Of a stretch of DNA of 54,474 bases, positions 47,301-54,474 are shown in pieces (position 1 is the stretch's first letter; each line of letters opens with the position of its first letter). Both the position numbers and the translations under genes were made by a program. The DNA is taken from positions 1 to 54,474 of the forward strand of contig QAKK01000024.1 in NCBI GenBank assembly GCA_003343845.1, given 5' to 3'. Under the pieces are notes generated by a model. It had not been told where the DNA came from. It ran no database searches and worked only from the letters and a program-made list of their open reading frames with translations. This DNA comes from Oscillospiraceae bacterium (GTDB lineage: Bacteria; Bacillota; Clostridia; Oscillospirales; CAG-272).

Positions 47301-50300
47301 GAAAGTAGACAAATTCACCGGAATCTGTTTTTCGCACATTGGCGGTCAGGTCATACAGCCTTCCATCAATCTGGACGGTTTTGATGAAATAATCCCAATG
47401 ATGAACGCTGCGATGCGCAGAGTTGTTTTTTCCGGATTCCGCCATGCTGCCGTTATAGGCGGCATTTTCAACAAGGTTAAATATGTCACCATCCGCGCCG
47501 GCTGTAATCTTGGCTTTCCAGCCGCGCGTGTCCGAGCGCTTGTCGCCGTAAATGTTTTTGCGCATGTCACCGTCGGAAAACAGTGCATAATAAGTATGCC
47601 CGTTGCGAACGAATCGCGCCGTGCGCCCTCTATACTGATTTTTCATCACCTCAAGGAACAATGCTTTTCGCTCGTTGTAAGAAAGTTTTTTCACAGCATC
47701 GCTGGTCTCATAGACCTCGATGCCGTTTTTGTTTTTGCCAACCATGGAAAAAGTAACCGCACCCGCATTTGTCGCAGCCTCCTCGCTCCGGATGACCTCC
47801 GCAAGAATGTCCCGCCCGCGCTCGAGCACCCGCAGCTGCTCTGCATCGGCATCACCGATGTGCAGAGCGGCTTTTATTTTTTCAATCAGCCCGCGCAGCG
47901 TGTCCAGCAGACGGCGGGCAAAGGACTTGCCCTCACGGCGGACGACCTCGCGCATGACCTGCTCGTCGGTCAGCAGCCGCGTCTCGACAAACTCGGCAAC
48001 GATCTCGCGGTCGATCTGCGCGTCGTCAAGCCCGGCATAGAGCTCATGCTCGGCGCGCTTCGCCGCGCGAAGATCTTCCTCCGTCGCACCCTCTTCGGTA
48101 AGCGTGTCGAAAACAAAATCGCGCAGCTTGTCGTACAGCCCCTTGCCCTCCAGCAGATGCGTGTATTCATGCGCCACCGTGGCGAGAACGCTCCGGTCGG
48201 ACTTTGCCCCGAGGTAGATCACTCCGTCAATGGTGCAGCCGTGGAAATCCGCGTCCGCATCGATGAACAGGATCTCCTTGCCGAGCGTCTGCGAGAGCCG
48301 TTTTGCCGTCGCACCTTCCTCGGCGGAAGCCCCGTGTTCAAACGCACTGCGCTCGGTCGCGTTCAGATAGGTGTCCGCTTTGGCGTCGCGCTGCCCCGCT
48401 TCGTAGATGCGCCGCGCATCCGCCTCGCCGATTGCAGCATTGTCCATAAAGTCAAAGGCGTTTCCCTGATACCCCTGTCTGTAATACGCGCCGAAGTTGG
48501 CGTTGTAAAGCTCGGACGGCGAGAGCAGGGAGTCCCCTGCAAATCCGCGCAGCTTGTATTCGGCAACGCCTGCGTCATAGCCCGCATCATAGACAGCCTG
48601 CCCGGCGGTGCCGACCGCAGCACGCATCTTTTCGCGCGTGTCCGCGGTCTTCAGCGCCGTCATACGCGCGTCGGCGCGGGCGTCGCGCAGCTTCTCCGTC
48701 GCAAAGGTCTGCATGGCTTTCAGCTGTTTGCGCTTTTCGGCGAGTGTGCCGGTCAGCTTCTCGCCGGTCAGCGCCTCAAAGGCAGTCGCAAGCGATTGGG
48801 ATTTTGCGATCTCGTCCGCACGGTCGTTGGTCAGATCGCCGGAAAGCATATTGCCGAGCACCGTGTCCGTCTGTGCCTTCGCCCGCTCCGCCGCTGCTTC
48901 ACGCTCGATGCGCGCCGCATATGCAGCCCGGAACTCCGCCTCCGAGATCGGCTCGTCCAGGCTGCGGTCGGAGAAATCTGGCGTTTCGGTGCGCGGCTCA
49001 TTCTGCTGCGCATCTGTATTCGTTTCAGCGGAAACGGCTTGTTCCTCTTCGCTTTCCGTCTGCGCCTTGACTTCGTTGTAGTTCCCCTGCGATTCCGCTG
49101 CGAGCATCCGATAGAGCTGTCCCGCCTCTGCCTGGCTCATCGTGCGCTTGTCCTCCAGCGTTCCGGCATAGGCGCGGATCTCCTCGTTTTCGCTGGCAAG
49201 CCCCTCGACGATCAGCGCATTTCGGTTTTCTGCGTTAATCCTGCCGTTTTCATCCGCGAAATAAGAGCCTGCCGCACGGTTCGCGTCCCGATTGCCGAAG
49301 TAGCCCCACGCAGAACCGATGCCGCCCATGAAGAAGCCCTGCACAGCACCGCCGAATGCTGCCATGCCGATCTGCTTTGCCATGTCCTGCTTAGCGAGGC
49401 GATCGGCTTCTTTTTCGTTTTTTCCGGCTGCCAGATACGATCGGTACGCCTCCGCATAGCCGGAGTAATCCCCGTTGATGATCGTGTCCGCCAGAATGTT
49501 TGCAATTTCGGTTGCGCCTTCTTCCGACGCGTTGACGACGGTGGATTTGATAATATTCAGCGCCACATCGCGCAAAGTCGCAGGCGGAACCTCCTTCAGC
49601 TTGTTGAAGTTGCCGATGGAGACCCGCTCGAACAACGTCTCGAAGATACCGGCGCAGATACCGGTCATCAGCGCCTGCTCATCTGATACGCCGCTTTCCT
49701 TGGCGTCCACGATGGCGGAGGCAAAGGCGCTGCCACCGATGGCTGCCGCACCGCCCACATTGCCGAGCACCGAGGCAACCACGCTGTCCGCCGTGGACAT
49801 CAGCGTCTGATAGGCGAAGGAGCCAACCTTGCCGCCGAAGCCGTTGCCCTCTTCAATGCGTTCGGCGATCGTCCCACGGATGTCGTTTGTCGCGCGCACC
49901 GGCGCGTGTGCCGCGTCGTTTATGTTCATCGGCTTTTCGTAGCCGTCCGCGCGCCCGATGTTGCCGGCAGCGCGTGCTGCTTCGCCAACACCGGCAAACA
50001 GTCCGCTGGACAGGTTCATGATGACAGACACCGTTGACATTGTAATTGGATACTTCAGCGACTGCTTTGCTGTTTCGGTCGAATCTCCTGCCGCGGCAAC
50101 GCGGTCAACTGAATAGCGAACGGCTGTGAGCATGCGGTCGATGTCGTTTTGCGAAGCACCGGCTGCTTTCAGCTCTGCGATTGCCGCATCGTATGCATCG
50201 CGGATTTTAGCAAATTCGTCTTTTGTAATGTATTTGCGCTTCCCGGTCTGCAAGTCGACTATGCGCGCGCCGCTGAAGCTGCGTGTGTCTATCACGCCGG

Positions 50301-51318
50301 TATTGTCACATGCGACATATTGAAAAATTGCATCTCGCGATGCCTCCGGCAGTGTCGCCAGCGTTTTTGCGCCGCGCAGCGCATACAGATTTGCATCGGC
50401 GGTGTTCTTCTGTGCGGTCGCGGACTTTTTCGCATTGCCAGCCGCCTGCGCCAGCTCGATATAGCGGCTGTCCTCGCCAAAATACTGCTCGGAGACACCG
50501 TTTGCACGCAGCTCGTCCTCATATTCGCGCAGCGCCCTCTCCGCATCTTCCACAGTCATCTGTGCTGATTCTGCGGCGGAAAGTTCTGCTTCTGCGTTTT
50601 TGATTTTTTCATCAATCGTGCGCAGCTCCGGCGAGGAAAAGCGCGTCTGCTCTGTATCGACGATTTGCTTTGCCGCCCGCTCACGCCTTTGCAGCACCGT
50701 CTTGTTCTTGCTGTCCTTGGCCTCTTTTTTCAGTTCCGCGATCCGTGCGTCGTAGGCAGCGTTCTCGTCTGCATACTGCTGTGCCAGCTCCCGCAGCTGC
50801 CGGTCTGCGTCGGTGTCCTTGCCGCCGATAGATCTCTGCACAAGCTCTCCCGCTTCGGGAAAACGTGCATTGAAGTCGGTGTCCCGCCGGGCCTGCACGT
50901 CGGCAAGCTCTTTTTCCACATCGTCATACGGGCGGAACTTCGGGTAGTCCACATCGGGCACATAGTCATCGTTGTATTTCGGATTACCCTCGCGGCGGGT
51001 CTCTTTGACCTTTGCATTTTTCTTCTTCGGCATACTGCCGTCGCGCAGCGCCTTGGAAAGACCGCCGTAGCCCATCGGCTGCATAGTCGCCTGCACTGCG
51101 GCCGCCTTTGCGGCGGCGTCCTGCCGTTCGATTTCCGCGCCGGCATCGGCATAGGCGTTGATCGGCACTGCAGGATTGTTTGCGGCGGTGTCGTCATCCG
51201 ACGGCTGCGGCACATCATCTTCCCGTTTTTTTGCCTGATAAGCTTGTGCCGCCTTCTGAGACATGCCGCTGTACATATCATTTTTCTTTTTGTAGGTTTC
51301 TGCTGCTTTTTCAAACAT
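41359..51318 (-). CDS. Giant phage polyvalent protein with zincins and RNase-like (BECR/LPD3-type) modules
   Basis: This is a 3319-residue protein. Charged coiled-coil segments at about 110-330 are followed by a hydrophobic glycine/alanine-rich zone at about 490-690, matching protein 1. HEYTH (1050-1054) is a zincin motif. Residues 1192-1345 form an RNase-like module (ends with H-H-W-D-Y-F and YFLQFNEN), probably LPD3/BECR type. An LPD23-like segment (about 1418-1448, RETGWYRGYDGKWRFEI) precedes a second zincin HEIQH at 1524. A second RNase-like module spans about 1704-1833 and another LPD23-like segment about 1915-1970. The C-terminal half is helical. Module starts carry an 'FS' motif (F1190, F1397, F1665, F1884). 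Two antisense small RNA cassettes lie inside the gene. The start has AAGGAGG upstream. BECR assignments are tentative. Confidence 0.8.
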   Translation of the reverse strand: MFEKAAETYKKKNDMYSGMSQKAAQAYQAKKREDDVPQPSDDDTAANNPAVPINAYADAGAEIERQDAAAKAAAVQATMQPMGYGGLSKALRDGSMPKKKNAKVKETRREGNPKYNDDYVPDVDYPKFRPYDDVEKELADVQARRDTDFNARFPEAGELVQRSIGGKDTDADRQLRELAQQYADENAAYDARIAELKKEAKDSKNKTVLQRRERAAKQIVDTEQTRFSSPELRTIDEKIKNAEAELSAAESAQMTVEDAERALREYEDELRANGVSEQYFGEDSRYIELAQAAGNAKKSATAQKNTADANLYALRGAKTLATLPEASRDAIFQYVACDNTGVIDTRSFSGARIVDLQTGKRKYITKDEFAKIRDAYDAAIAELKAAGASQNDIDRMLTAVRYSVDRVAAAGDSTETAKQSLKYPITMSTVSVIMNLSSGLFAGVGEAARAAGNIGRADGYEKPMNINDAAHAPVRATNDIRGTIAERIEEGNGFGGKVGSFAYQTLMSTADSVVASVLGNVGGAAAIGGSAFASAIVDAKESGVSDEQALMTGICAGIFETLFERVSIGNFNKLKEVPPATLRDVALNIIKSTVVNASEEGATEIANILADTIINGDYSGYAEAYRSYLAAGKNEKEADRLAKQDMAKQIGMAAFGGAVQGFFMGGIGSAWGYFGNRDANRAAGSYFADENGRINAENRNALIVEGLASENEEIRAYAGTLEDKRTMSQAEAGQLYRMLAAESQGNYNEVKAQTESEEEQAVSAETNTDAQQNEPRTETPDFSDRSLDEPISEAEFRAAYAARIEREAAAERAKAQTDTVLGNMLSGDLTNDRADEIAKSQSLATAFEALTGEKLTGTLAEKRKQLKAMQTFATEKLRDARADARMTALKTADTREKMRAAVGTAGQAVYDAGYDAGVAEYKLRGFAGDSLLSPSELYNANFGAYYRQGYQGNAFDFMDNAAIGEADARRIYEAGQRDAKADTYLNATERSAFEHGASAEEGATAKRLSQTLGKEILFIDADADFHGCTIDGVIYLGAKSDRSVLATVAHEYTHLLEGKGLYDKLRDFVFDTLTEEGATEEDLRAAKRAEHELYAGLDDAQIDREIVAEFVETRLLTDEQVMREVVRREGKSFARRLLDTLRGLIEKIKAALHIGDADAEQLRVLERGRDILAEVIRSEEAATNAGAVTFSMVGKNKNGIEVYETSDAVKKLSYNERKALFLEVMKNQYRGRTARFVRNGHTYYALFSDGDMRKNIYGDKRSDTRGWKAKITAGADGDIFNLVENAAYNGSMAESGKNNSAHRSVHHWDYFIKTVQIDGRLYDLTANVRKTDSGEFVYFLQFNENKKTEAAPLLRATNGSFNRMLTASDDTSLSQDSPDVNSHSMQNSKNDADIDGFSVGGVNAKTAEVGRLADAERMEQGGADSETVRRETGWYRGYDGKWRFEIDDSKMHFINHREESRRTWKLDELIRHDALFAAYPELRDYTVLNFGISDDVEAAFYPGLNRITLDPRLSRAEKRAALIHEIQHAIQLIEGFSVGATTDYWRGSLKTAEEKQLELRLRDFAAPDIFFEADMRKLLEGTPTAERDAAQMALEKHYGEAPVREYVDLYNRLRDLRAEREQDAERAYRNTAGEIEAVDVANRLGLSERQRAETRPDIDREEVRFSQSAGWHHAEYDPETAGIKEQLEHSAETLNAMRTVTSVEVPQSFTSKSEAVKWAIETLKRTGYQVDRQGYGVIRFNAKDINRGANYADTSAEKAALAALPAVLKKGIEIGGHANHKAREKQTVTFAAPVELNGIRGNMAVVVNKRGDHYYAHRIVLPDGKAFVFSEKNNATREPSRGVTVSGSLAETTSVASKDSISNSAENVNTILKNDAGTDEDIRFSVGDGNADADTDTEVSDTDKRFAPVESAIKLLKGGADFWRTLRETGTQPNQIALRMATSGESDTAIREVTGLYRDALGVWTYDKAWFDAHVPDIADTRELRAGYRLGAVDEQMLGLAPEEVKASRRRLLDSAKLPDDADAARVRQTAANLHRGLRPTAAEFAEDRKTAAAKEAARLITAEKVPSADAAIRTGALLADIADVLEKKKVRAETITRLTAQVRGENGAWETDNAAMTKIIRAGSKQLDVQDFTDFLFENAKELTESSYNSQYGHRETYALDKLGVQIQHPIVDIAKYGTKPSELIANEREQEELKRYIENGYAHAVHPTTAERADARDVAAGIRTLGQISQDSRREVVLDLVYANLARRGLRDNGIETFYMVQKQRYAEELAQNIFKMSIEPGKKAVQQWRLTANTALRNNRMVFGEEVGRYLNETIFEKVVENEAERQRFMQREIDKIRKLKLTKLESQAVQMLAEDTKESRLAFYELLKGKGKNLDVEKCRAAVTVFRECYNLYYDAINEFLVMHGYKPIGFQKNYMPRLQKEADVSALRERLNALGIETEEVTELPAEIAGRTETFKPGKKYNPFFEHRTSKENKNVQYDALGGFDSYITYLSEVLYHTDDIQKLRTLAGALRERYASGAVSKNIAELKEQLYSPDPDKSFADIEAKLTAAYDEVKLNNYFGTYATWLDDYTNNIAGKQSRADREMEALFGRRVLNLGKKLNNIYVSAVISGNISSALKQGVQIPFATIECGRLNMVRALIDMLPGNNRLNKAAEFDKKSVFLAGKRGVDYASELALREKGRALGGYFFEKTDIFVTRLILRAKFFEVIHSNPSISFDEAVREADRYISAMVGNRMKGSKPVLFNAKNVIYRTATVFQLENLNIVEYAIHDIPEKYRQYGKIHGVFRMRVKILRDLLSALVEVFLWNRLSQMILGQTPVPGDMIGILADSLGAGWNLTGNEYLLSLIDDLLDAIAGKRTLGTEDRRANGKFNGWEALNQAKSDILDDIPIASNVSSMLGWSDGKLALPKLGTPGKVLDDAKNGDFNAKKIKGYLFQDAAQWFPGGTQLNKSKRGIELIADKGMYSSSGKLMFASDMNLWDCIRAVLFGPTANEEYRESFFGGRYLSAEETALWQQMREAGGKPKESFDALQDVYNAGKTVKDSYAEKLRIAEDAVSEDLPKEQKREKEQEYSELREEASAASKAAKVEKIDNLPLNGRLKALILYGDVASENEKAVMDALEVTLQVDHMKVYRFMSGFVLQEKVADKREYLKHDLILTDAEKATVYYHYFANDDAQDFIDELRRRGGKDADIYKVLAASYGREEEKITSADRATAITDSSLPASAKEEAMYELISDELHDKYTAVQDAGGSVDEFLAAYAATHGITSDKDRAGNTVALSKARKMKKAIDAAAPDAPKKVRRALYSAFGVSKSVWY
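45713..45741 (+). promoter_or_regulatory. Sigma-A promoter nested antisense in giant gene 2 (cassette B)
   Basis: TTGACA (45713-45718), 17-base spacer, TATACT (45736-45741). A GCATCGTTTTTCAAAATAG stretch just upstream looks like an UP element and is echoed in cassette A. Confidence 0.75.
45748..45827 (+). ncRNA. Antisense small RNA B, behind the second RNase-like module
   Basis: Transcription should begin about 45748. A 9-bp closing stem pairs 45750-45758 (ATGCAACAC) with 45810-45818 (GTGTTGCAT). An 8-bp inner stem, GAGAACCG/CGGTTCTC (45774-45781 with 45802-45809), abuts it directly. The transcript ends in T7 (45821-45827). It overlaps codons for residues about 1831-1869 on the other strand, a Ser/Asn/Thr-rich linker. 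Confidence 0.65.
47177..47205 (+). promoter_or_regulatory. Sigma-A promoter nested antisense in giant gene 2 (cassette A)
   Basis: TTGACA (47177-47182), 17-base spacer, TAGACT (47200-47205). The region upstream holds GCATCATTTTTTGAATTTTG, similar to cassette B. Confidence 0.65.
47212..47283 (+). ncRNA. Antisense small RNA A, behind the first RNase-like module
   Basis: Transcription should begin about 47212. A 9-bp closing stem pairs 47214-47222 (CAGAAGCGG) with 47268-47276 (CCGCTTCTG). Inside is a small hairpin CATTC-GATT-GAATG (47227-47240). T7 follows at once (47277-47283). The stem starts 9 bases after the last base of the -10, exactly as in RNA B. It overlaps codons for residues about 1346-1371, directly after the RNase-like module. 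Confidence 0.6.
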
Positions 51319-51339
51319 ACATGTTCCTCCTTTGCCCGG

Positions 51340-52650
51340 TTATGCACGCATGTCGGCAGGTGCGGATATACCGTACTTTTCCGCGATGCTTTCAGCCACA
51401 CTTGGGTCAAGTCCGTTCTCGACAAGCTTGTACAGGTACATATATGCCGCTTCCTTGCCGCTGGTGATGTCCTTGCCGTCCACACCGAGCGAAGCCGCCG
51501 CCGAGGTGCCGCCTTTTATAAGATACTCCACAACATTCGAGATTGTCTTCGTTTCCTTATCGTCCGACTTGGGTTCGTCTTCTTTTTTCACATCTCCGTC
51601 CGCTTCTTTCATGTCGTCGAGCTCCGCAAGATAATTCTCGGCGATGGTCGTTGCCGCCGTCGAGCTGTAGCCGTTCGAAAGAAGCAGCGCATACGCCTGA
51701 TTAAAGGTCTCCGCCCCCGCTGCATAAAGGGCCGCGGACGGGTCGGTCTGAAAATCTGCCGAAACCGCTTTTGCAGAGCTGCCCGCCCCGCCGGTATTTT
51801 TCTGTGTCGCACTTCCCGCAAACTTAGAATCATACTGACGCGTGTCGATGCCAAGTGCCCGCAGCTGCGAGGTATCGCCGTATTTTGCAGCGGTTTCCGC
51901 ATCGGCAAGCAGCTGCTCGTAGGTACTGCGCTCTTTCTGCGCGCTCGCTTCGGCGGCAGCGGCGGCAGCAGCCTCTGCCTCCGACTTTTCCTTCTCCCGC
52001 AGCTTCGTCATGTCGATTCCCATCTGCTCATAGAGCGAATAGTCGCCGACCGATGCGGCAAGCTGCGCCTTTTCCAGCCTGCGCTGATAGTCCTGCTGCT
52101 CGGCGGTCAGCGCGCGCTGGCGCTCGGTCTCCGCAAGCTCCAGCTCCTTGTCGGCAAGCAGCTTGGAATAGTCCGCGCCGGCAGCGGTCGCCGCCATCGC
52201 CGCCGAGGACGAGCCGTAGCCGCCGGTCAGTGCCGCGACTTTGCCGAGCGCGTCCTCCTGTGCCTTTTTCTGTGCCGCCTCCAGCGTCGCGCGGTAATTC
52301 TCAAATGCTGCATTCGCAGAACCGTCTCCCGAGGTCTTCCGCGAGACAATTTTTCCGGTGCTGATCGCGCCGGCGCCTGTCGCTTTGCCGCCGAGCATAT
52401 CATTTGTCACGTCGCGGCTGCCGTCATCCGACAGCTGATACCCCTGCGACGCGCGGATCGCTTTAGCCTCCGCGGCGTACAGGCCTCGCTCCGCGTCGGA
52501 CTTTGCGTTCATCCAACCGATTTTGCTGTCAACGATCCTGTTCAACAGCTCCGGGTTTTTCCCGCCGAGCACGAGATCCCGCGCGTGCACTTTTCCCTCG
52601 AGCCCGTTGTCTTTGATTTTTTTCTGAATATCCTGCATAGTTACGCTCAT
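51340..52650 (-). CDS. Internal virion-type protein, helical
   Basis: The 436-residue hydrophilic protein occupies the slot just before the giant gene. The middle part (about 150-330) is Ala/Glu/Lys-rich coiled coil (KLREKEKSEAEAAAAAAAEA). The motif TGGYGSSSAAMAATAAG matches the TGGLASSYAGTAA motif of the prophage 1 protein in the same slot. The start has AGGAGGT 7-8 bases upstream. A role in packaging or ejecting the giant protein is a guess from gene order. Confidence 0.6.
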   Translation of the reverse strand: MSVTMQDIQKKIKDNGLEGKVHARDLVLGGKNPELLNRIVDSKIGWMNAKSDAERGLYAAEAKAIRASQGYQLSDDGSRDVTNDMLGGKATGAGAISTGKIVSRKTSGDGSANAAFENYRATLEAAQKKAQEDALGKVAALTGGYGSSSAAMAATAAGADYSKLLADKELELAETERQRALTAEQQDYQRRLEKAQLAASVGDYSLYEQMGIDMTKLREKEKSEAEAAAAAAAEASAQKERSTYEQLLADAETAAKYGDTSQLRALGIDTRQYDSKFAGSATQKNTGGAGSSAKAVSADFQTDPSAALYAAGAETFNQAYALLLSNGYSSTAATTIAENYLAELDDMKEADGDVKKEDEPKSDDKETKTISNVVEYLIKGGTSAAASLGVDGKDITSGKEAAYMYLYKLVENGLDPSVAESIAEKYGISAPADMRA

Positions 52651-52660
52651 GTTATACCTC

Positions 52661-53026
52661 CTATATAATCACGATCAGCGCGTCCAGCGTACCCGAGGCG
52701 GAGAAGGTCATGGCTCCCGCCGCCAGCGTTGCACTGAGCGAAACCGCCGTCGCATTGTCGCCGCCGCGGGCGGCAATTTTGTTTTCGTACCGGACGGCAA
52801 GCGCCGGCACGCCGCCGATCACGGCAATGTAGATGCGTCCGCCGAGAATGTCGTCGCCGACCGCCGCTGTTCCGGTCGCCGCGCTTCCCGTGTATGCCGT
52901 GCCGGTTGCCCGGGTCGCGCGCTCGGTGTTCAGCTGCTCCACCAGTGCGCCCACGCCGTCATACAGCGCCTGTACCTGCTCCTGCAGATTCCGCCCGGTT
53001 CGATTGATTGGTTTTTCGAAGATCAT
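52661..53026 (-). CDS. Small phage structural protein, 121 residues
   Basis: It has an N-terminal helix (NLQEQVQALYDGVGALVEQLN) followed by an Ala/Gly/Thr-rich, beta-prone C-terminal part, as in short fibre or fibre-attachment proteins. Its start overlaps the stop of the tail protein (ATGA). It matches the 47-residue gene of prophage 1 by position and by the helix, but is longer. Function unknown. Confidence 0.6.
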   Translation of the reverse strand: MIFEKPINRTGRNLQEQVQALYDGVGALVEQLNTERATRATGTAYTGSAATGTAAVGDDILGGRIYIAVIGGVPALAVRYENKIAARGGDNATAVSLSATLAAGAMTFSASGTLDALIVII

Positions 53027-54474
53027 CGTCCGCTTTCCTCCATGTATTTCGTGATGCCGGTCAGCTTATACGCGCCGACGCCCGAGACGCGGATGCGAAA
53101 GCTCTCGCATCGCCGCGGGCGGATCGGGATGGTGATGCTGCCGGTGCGCGCGCCGTCCGCACCCGCACGCGCCGCGCAGGAAAGCGCCTCCCATGTACCG
53201 CCGTCGCGGGAAAGCTCCACGGTCGGCAGCGCAGCGTCGCCGATTTCGAGGCGGATCAGCACACGCGAGACATATTTCCGGTTTGGCAGACCGTAGCCGA
53301 TGCGCGGCGTTGTGAAGCTCCAGGGCATGTCCGCTTCTGCCGCCATACCCGGCGCAGACATGCAGATCGGATATTTGCCGTCCGCATCCTCACAGCCGCC
53401 CGCAATGTACAGCTTGCCGTCCGCCGTTGCAAAATCCACCGCGCCGCAGGCGTCCTCCGCGCACCACATGCCGCGCTTGGTGTCATAGACGTAGATCTCG
53501 CCGGCAAGCGAGAGATAGTATTTTCCGTTGTAGCTTCCGGCGCAAGCCCGTACAGCGTCCGGCAGGCGCCCGAGACGGTCGGATACGCTGCCGATGGAGG
53601 AGGATGTGTAGCGCATCACTGCATAGCGGCTCTTGTAGTAGAGCGCGCCGTCCGCCTCGCAGATCGAGCGTGCCGCCCTTTGCGCCACCCCGGCAATGTG
53701 CAGCGTCGTCACGGAATACGGGGGATAGCTGCCCGAAATGACATAGGCGCAGTCCTCTTTGAAAAAGATCGGATGCCCGCCGTAAGCAACCGCACCCGTG
53801 AACGGACCTGTCTCTGCGACGCCCGCATACCACGGGTCGGTGGAAATGCCCTGAAACGTGCTCCATTTTTTGAAGTCGCCGAGTTTGGAGCAGTAGATCT
53901 CGTTGACCGCTGCCGTTGAGCCCGCCTGCATGCCGTAGCGGCAGCCCCACAGGCGGTTGTCCAGCACGCAGACATGATCCAGCCGCGGCAGGTTGCTCTT
54001 TGTCCAGTTGTAGGTGCAGACAAGTGCGCTTGATGACGTGTTTCCGATTGACGTAAACACCGAAGACAGGTCGCCCGGCTCTGACAGATACAGCATGCCG
54101 TCTGTGATCTTGATCGGCGTATCGCCGTTCCATAGATACCCCGTTTCTCCGGTCAGTTCCGGCGCGGTCACGGCTTCAACGGGCAGCGTCTCCCACACAA
54201 TGTTCTCGAGTTTATACGTTCTGAAGCCCATATCGGTTTCGGAGAAATGGACGGTCGTCGCGGATGAAATATACTCTATCGTGCCGTTTTGTATCCGGAT
54301 GCGCAGGAATTTTGTAAAGCTGTCCTCCGTGGCGGCTTCGCCATCCGTATAGGGCGTTGGTCCGTAGACGCTGTCTTTGGCTGTTCTGCACAGTGCGGAT
54401 TTCAGCGTGAATCCGCCCCGACCCATAATATAATTCACGGAGATGTATACATTCCCGTCGGCATCCGTTGAGAT
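53023..54474 (-). CDS. Phage tail/stabilisation protein, 5' end cut by window
   Basis: At least 483 residues are open to the window edge. A GTG at 54438 could start translation, but the frame upstream continues with protein-like sequence (ISTDADGNVYISV), so the gene probably begins outside. Its relative in prophage 1 has 732 residues, about 250 more. Both are beta-rich, and share LDHVCVLDNRLWG/LDYICSHHNRIYG, ALYYK/TLYYK and a strand-rich C-terminal domain of about 90 residues. Tail closure or stabilisation is the likely role. Confidence 0.65.
   Translation of the reverse strand: MSTDADGNVYISVNYIMGRGGFTLKSALCRTAKDSVYGPTPYTDGEAATEDSFTKFLRIRIQNGTIEYISSATTVHFSETDMGFRTYKLENIVWETLPVEAVTAPELTGETGYLWNGDTPIKITDGMLYLSEPGDLSSVFTSIGNTSSSALVCTYNWTKSNLPRLDHVCVLDNRLWGCRYGMQAGSTAAVNEIYCSKLGDFKKWSTFQGISTDPWYAGVAETGPFTGAVAYGGHPIFFKEDCAYVISGSYPPYSVTTLHIAGVAQRAARSICEADGALYYKSRYAVMRYTSSSIGSVSDRLGRLPDAVRACAGSYNGKYYLSLAGEIYVYDTKRGMWCAEDACGAVDFATADGKLYIAGGCEDADGKYPICMSAPGMAAEADMPWSFTTPRIGYGLPNRKYVSRVLIRLEIGDAALPTVELSRDGGTWEALSCAARAGADGARTGSITIPIRPRRCESFRIRVSGVGAYKLTGITKYMEESGR

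Larger units (their letters stand above)
41157..54474 (-). mobile_element. Prophage 2, late end (far end outside window)
   Basis: The boundary is a duplicated tRNA 3' tail at 41157-41173. Inside are the same late genes as prophage 1 on the minus strand: tail protein, small protein, internal protein and giant polyvalent protein. The intact tRNA and the integrase should lie past the right edge of the window. Confidence 0.85.

Noticed and set aside
47398..49686. 762-residue plus-strand ORF under giant gene 2
   Set aside because: Shadow frame; no ribosome binding site or recognisable domain.
50665..52668. 667-residue plus-strand ORF near the end of prophage 2
   Set aside because: It spans two minus-strand phage genes and their spacer, and is Cys/Arg/Leu-rich shadow sequence.

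Overview
The window fits a GC-rich Firmicute, probably an Oscillospirales/Ruminococcaceae-type clostridium. The signs are Gram-positive ribosome binding sites, many exact sigma-A promoters with 17-base spacers, CsoR copper control, and chromosomal genes of clostridial type. A chromosomal block (about 17.4-41.15 kb) is flanked by the late ends of two related integrated phages.

Prophage 1 (1-17.4 kb, plus strand) carries the end of a probable lysin, a holin, a small neck-type protein, a tail or stabilisation protein, an internal virion-type protein and a 4138-residue polyvalent protein. It abuts a tRNA-fMet/tRNA-Leu operon. Prophage 2 (41.16-54.47 kb, minus strand) has the same gene order: tail protein, small protein, internal protein and a 3319-residue polyvalent protein. 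It ends at a 17-base tRNA 3' tail, which is a clear attachment-site scar.

The giant proteins carry different cargo. Protein 1 has a hydrophobic glycine-rich N-terminal zone, an ADP-ribosyltransferase, an adenine methyltransferase plus SF2 helicase (DarB-like), a HELGH zincin and an LPD38-like region. Protein 2 has two HExxH zincin motifs, LPD23-like segments and two RNase-like (BECR/LPD3-type) modules.

The most unusual signal is genes nested inside these giants. In protein 1, two well-formed small ORFs in another frame, each with its own Shine-Dalgarno sequence, sit exactly on either side of the ADP-ribosyltransferase. In protein 2, two antisense cassettes lie directly behind the two RNase-like modules. 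Each has a sigma-A promoter, a 9-bp closing stem and a U7 terminator, with identical internal spacing.

The chromosomal block holds an AraC regulator with aroK, a possible structured RNA, a lipoprotein, csoR-copA, ftsH, brnQ, and a marR-ABC-ABC heterodimeric exporter. It continues with a minus-strand HD/glycosyltransferase/PlsY-like lipid operon, then pstSCAB-phoU and a PhoB/PhoR-like pair on the plus strand. The last two operons diverge from one intergenic region with Pho-box-like repeats, which suggests phosphate uptake coupled to glycolipid remodelling. Two MITE-like structured repeats lie between chromosomal genes.
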